Source: Mycobacteroides sp. CBMA 271
GTDB lineage: Bacteria; Actinomycetota; Actinomycetes; Mycobacteriales; Mycobacteriaceae
NCBI RefSeq assembly: GCF_009729205.1
Contig: NZ_VTHB01000008.1
Coordinates: forward strand, 186,001 to 250,000
DNA: 64,000 nucleotides
Direction of reading: 5' to 3'
Shown here: piece after piece, positions 61,553 through 64,000 of the stretch
Layout: every line of letters starts with the position of its first letter
How positions within the stretch are numbered: the stretch's first letter is position 1
The notes under the pieces: model-generated
Seen by the model: only the letters and a program-made list of their open reading frames with translations
What the model was told of the DNA's origin: nothing
Databases searched by the model: none
Program-made: the position numbers and the translations under genes

Positions 61553-61606
61553 GAGAAGGCACTGACGTACACATTTCGGGTCGGGTCTGTACGTGAGTGC
61601 CTTCTC
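61553..61606. terminator. Bidirectional terminator between crp and the EamA transporter
   Basis: GAGAAGGCACTGACGTACA (61553-61571) pairs with 61588-61606 at 18 of 19 positions around a 16-base loop. The right arm runs into the stop codon of the convergent transporter gene at 61605-61607, so part of the terminator is coding on the other strand. Confidence 0.88.
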
Positions 61607-62450
61607 AGCGTGACGCGCTGAGGGCTACTACCGCGACGCACACCAGCGTCAGCACCGCACCCGCCTGTTGAGTCCGACTGAGGCGCTCGCGCAGAACAAC
61701 TCGCGCGATGAGGACCGTCACCACGGGGTACAGCGAGGACAGCACCGCGGCCACCCCAAGGCTCCCGTGCCCGGATGCGTAGGTGAACAACAGGATCGCC
61801 GAGGTGTCGAGCACACCCGCCAACGGCACCACCCCGAACGGCCGGCCCAGGTTCTCTCGTAGGCTCCTCCAGCGCAGCGCGCCCAGCACGAGGATCAGCG
61901 CGACCTCGGTGGCGCGCGAGATCACCACCGCTTCGACGGGGTGATACCTACCGGCCTCGGCCAGCAGGATCATGCAGACCCCAAACATCACCATGCAGAA
62001 GAACGACCACACCAGCACCTGTCGCCCCGGCCGCTGACCGTCCAAACCTTGTGAGGCCGAGGCCAACATGACGCCGATCAAGGTGCCCGCTAGCCCCAGA
62101 TAGGTCAGCCCCGACAGCGACTGCCCGATCATCGCGCCCCACATCACCGGCACCGCCGCACCCACCGCGGCAATCGGCGACACCACCCCCATCGGCCCGA
62201 TAGCGAGAGCGCGGTACAACGCATAGAGCGCGGTGAAAGCCGCGGGACCGGAAAGCATTCCGAGCAGGGTGCGGCCATCGAAATGCGTTGACGAGGTAAA
62301 CACAGCCACCAGCACGACCACTGCCAGCCCAACGGGCCTGCTCAGCGCCAGCACCGCCAGCGTCGATCGCTTCTTGCTCGCGTGCCCGCCGATGAAGTCG
62401 CTGACACCCCAGCTCAGCGAGCCCGTCAGGGCCAGCGGGACGGAATTCAC
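61605..62450 (-). CDS. EamA/DMT family transporter
   Basis: The 281-residue protein has ten membrane helices in two EamA repeats (SLSWGVSDFIGG... and FGVCMILLAEAGRYHPVEAVVISR...). Each repeat ends in a helix pair like LSSLYPVVTVLIARVVLRERLS. DMT proteins export small metabolites; the substrate is unknown. It is not part of the M. tuberculosis order and is inserted between crp and the MBL gene, in the same direction as the latter and one base after its stop. Confidence 0.88.
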   Translation of the reverse strand: MNSVPLALTGSLSWGVSDFIGGHASKKRSTLAVLALSRPVGLAVVVLVAVFTSSTHFDGRTLLGMLSGPAAFTALYALYRALAIGPMGVVSPIAAVGAAVPVMWGAMIGQSLSGLTYLGLAGTLIGVMLASASQGLDGQRPGRQVLVWSFFCMVMFGVCMILLAEAGRYHPVEAVVISRATEVALILVLGALRWRSLRENLGRPFGVVPLAGVLDTSAILLFTYASGHGSLGVAAVLSSLYPVVTVLIARVVLRERLSRTQQAGAVLTLVCVAVVALSASR

Positions 62451-63233
62451 TTACGCGCGCAGGTAATCCAGCTGCGCCTGCACCGACCACTCGGCAGCGC
62501 CCCACAGCGAGGGGTCCACGTCGGTGTACACGAACTCGACAACCTGCCGCGCCGAGGCGTCCTCGCCCAGTGCGGCCAGTGCGCCGCGCACCTGATCGAG
62601 TCGCTGCTCGCGGTGGGCCAGGTATTCGGCAGACACCGCGGACAGATCGCCCAGCTCGGGACCGTGGCCAGGCAGCACCGTCCGCTTGCCTAACCCCTGC
62701 AACCGTTTCAGTGATTCGAGATAGTCGCCGAGACCACCGCCGTCGGTTGCGATGACGGTCGTGCCCCGCCCGAGGATGGTGTCGGCGGTCAGCACCGCAT
62801 CGTCGAGCACGAACGACACCGAATCGTCGCTGTGCCCCGGGGTCGCCAACACCGAAATGGACAAGCCCGCAACGTCGATGCGCTCACCGTCGGTCAGCGC
62901 CACCGAATCCCCGCGCAGCCACGCCGGATCCGCAGCGCGCACCGGAGCACCGGTCAGCTCGACGAGACGGTCCACCCCGCCGGTGTGATCGAAATGCCGA
63001 TGGCTGACCAAGACCAAGGCCACCCTGCCGATTTTTGCGAGCTCCTCGACGTGCACATCGGGATCACCCGCAACAACGCCTGGGCCAGGGTCGACGATGA
63101 CGATCTCGTCGCTGCCCGGCGCGCGCAGGACCCAAGTATTGGTGCCTTCCAGCGTCATCATCCCGGGGTTGTTGGCCAGGAGCACCGAGGCGGTTTCGGT
63201 GACCGGGCGCAGCTGCCCGTACGCGGGGTGCAC
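62451..63233 (-). CDS. MBL-fold metallohydrolase (Rv3677c-like, LACTB2 type)
   Basis: The 260-residue protein has the metallo-beta-lactamase motif SHRHFDHTGG, then TPGHSDDSVSF, an Asp in TADTILGRG and HGPELG. This is the LACTB2/glyoxalase-II-like subgroup, which can act on RNA or thioesters. GTG 63233 shares one base with the RidA stop, so the genes are coupled. The true substrate is unknown. Confidence 0.9.
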   Translation of the reverse strand: MHPAYGQLRPVTETASVLLANNPGMMTLEGTNTWVLRAPGSDEIVIVDPGPGVVAGDPDVHVEELAKIGRVALVLVSHRHFDHTGGVDRLVELTGAPVRAADPAWLRGDSVALTDGERIDVAGLSISVLATPGHSDDSVSFVLDDAVLTADTILGRGTTVIATDGGGLGDYLESLKRLQGLGKRTVLPGHGPELGDLSAVSAEYLAHREQRLDQVRGALAALGEDASARQVVEFVYTDVDPSLWGAAEWSVQAQLDYLRA

Positions 63234-63706
63234 TATGCGGAAGCTTCCGCGCGGACTTCTACCAAGATCTCCACCTCCACCGGGGCGTTGATCGGCAGCT
63301 CCGCGACACCCACGGCCGAGCGTGCGTGCTTCCCGGCATCGCCGAACACCTCACCGAGCAGTTCAGACGCGCCATTCACCACACCGGGCTGGCCGGTGAA
63401 TCCCGGTGCCGAGGCGACGAATCCGACGACCTTGACGACCTTGACGACGTTGTTGATCCCGACAAGGGCGTCCACCGCAGCCAACGCGTTGAGGGCGCAA
63501 GTGCGGGCCAGCGCCTTGGCCGCCTCCGGGGTGACCTCGGCGCCCACCTTGCCGGCGGTCTCCAGGGTCCCGTTGACCATGGGCAGCTGGCCCGAGGTGT
63601 ACACGTGGTTTCCGCTGCGCACCGCGGGTTGGTAGGCGGCCAGCGGCGCCACGACGGCGGGCAGTTCGATTCCGAGCTCAGTCAACCGAGCGCTGGGAGC
63701 GCTCAT
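63233..63706 (-). CDS. RidA family enamine/imine deaminase (Rv3678c-like)
   Basis: The 157-residue protein has the RidA fold with VYTSGQLPMVNG, the glycine-rich GKVGAEVTPEAAKALARTCALNALAAVD and the conserved Arg in GKHARSAVGVAELP that binds the substrate carboxylate. It clears reactive enamines from amino acid metabolism. ATG 63706 overlaps the preceding DUF4177 stop by four bases. Confidence 0.93.
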   Translation of the reverse strand: MSAPSARLTELGIELPAVVAPLAAYQPAVRSGNHVYTSGQLPMVNGTLETAGKVGAEVTPEAAKALARTCALNALAAVDALVGINNVVKVVKVVGFVASAPGFTGQPGVVNGASELLGEVFGDAGKHARSAVGVAELPINAPVEVEILVEVRAEASA

Positions 63707-63864
63707 TTCGACCTCTTGAGGTAGGCGACGTGCTGTTCACCGGTGGGACCGGGCAGCACGCTGACCAGCTCCCAGCCGTCGCTTCCCCATTGGTCCAGGA
63801 TCTGCTTGGTGGCGTGTGTCAACAGCGGGACGGTCGCGTACTCCCACGCGGTGCGTTCGGTCAT
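63703..63864 (-). CDS. DUF4177 small protein
   Basis: A 53-residue protein begins MTERTAWEYATVPLLTH and contains WGSDGWELVSVLPGP, the DUF4177 signature (WEY..., GW-E-LV-V). ATG 63864 to TGA 63703 overlaps the RidA start (ATGA). It is a conserved short gene of mycobacteria upstream of ridA. Function unknown. Confidence 0.88.
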   Translation of the reverse strand: MTERTAWEYATVPLLTHATKQILDQWGSDGWELVSVLPGPTGEQHVAYLKRSK

Positions 63865-63922
63865 ATCTGAACCCTAGGGCGTTGTGCGTTGCCAGTCGAT
63901 GGCAGCCGGTTAGCATGCGTGC

Positions 63923-64000
63923 GTGGTGAACACTTCCCCTGACAACGATGCAGGGACCCCAGCCAACGCCTGGCCCGCACGAGTGGCGAATGCCCGACTG
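63923..64000 (+). CDS. ArsA-like anion-transporting ATPase, N-terminal codons only (Rv3679-like, partial)
   Basis: GTG 63923 opens a frame (VVNTSPDNDAGTPANAWPARVANARL) to the window edge. The WPARVANARL segment matches the start of the Rv3679/Rv3680 Get3/ArsA-type ATPases just before their P-loop, which would lie outside. TAGCAT (63911-63916) six bases upstream suggests a leaderless start. It is divergent from the DUF4177-RidA-MBL operon, with only about 58 bases between. Confidence 0.72.
   Translation, partial: MVNTSPDNDAGTPANAWPARVANARL

Overview
The window reads as the chromosome of a rapidly growing mycobacterium, most likely of the Mycobacteroides abscessus-chelonae group. The genus is well supported: from about 14.2 kb to the right edge the gene order matches the Mycobacterium tuberculosis block Rv3644c to Rv3679 (holB, cyclase, topA, Rv3647c, cspA, helicase, tad locus, Ms1 RNA, dpp, acs, marP, nth, crp). 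The species is inferred from genes inserted between these core genes and cannot be proven here.

Layout. 0-5.1 kb holds accessory enzymes and membrane proteins: a CocE/NonD hydrolase, a DUF4352 lipoprotein, a divergent TetR/DoxX pair around a perfect 19-bp inverted repeat, a CPBP protease and a GAP-family membrane protein. 5.2-13.9 kb is an island-like stretch ending at a tRNA-Thr(CGU) gene. It contains an EspR-like regulator facing an operon of an IrrE/ImmA-type metallopeptidase and two tandem polytopic membrane paralogues, then a recombination scar joining a truncated hydrolase to a frameshifted phage-like repeat protein. Next comes a three-gene operon (secreted Pro/Gln-rich protein with a toxin-like C-terminus, small acidic protein, lipoprotein), and then small phage-like genes including an HNH protein.

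14-23.6 kb is core: DNA polymerase III delta prime, membrane adenylate cyclase, topoisomerase I, cspA and an MrfA-like helicase. 23.6-39.9 kb is accessory metabolism and regulation: an old yellow enzyme, an esterase, a PadR operon, TetR/nitrilase, TetR/P450, a methyltransferase, MarR/NmrA and MmpS/MmpL with a divergent TetR. Several regulators sit next to clear repeated or palindromic operators. A 130-bp piece of one small membrane gene (29.5 kb) recurs as a remnant at 32.8 kb.

39.9-44.4 kb is the tad-type secretion/pilus locus, transcribed leftwards from ssd. A HAD phosphatase and the Ms1 (6S-like) RNA gene follow, then the dppDCBA dipeptide transporter, acetyl-CoA synthetase, a secreted serine protease, a holin-like protein, ephE, marP, NUDIX, TlpA-like thioredoxin and nth. 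The right end carries crp, an EamA transporter, an MBL-fold hydrolase, RidA, a DUF4177 protein and the first codons of an ArsA-like ATPase. Translational coupling by ATGA/GTGA overlaps is frequent.

The two loci most likely to be novel systems are the secreted toxin-like/immunity-like/lipoprotein operon (9.8-12.4 kb) and the EspR-like/metallopeptidase/twin membrane protein module (5.3-8.5 kb). Functions were assigned by reading motifs by eye; no database search was run. Rv numbers are recalled orthologues.
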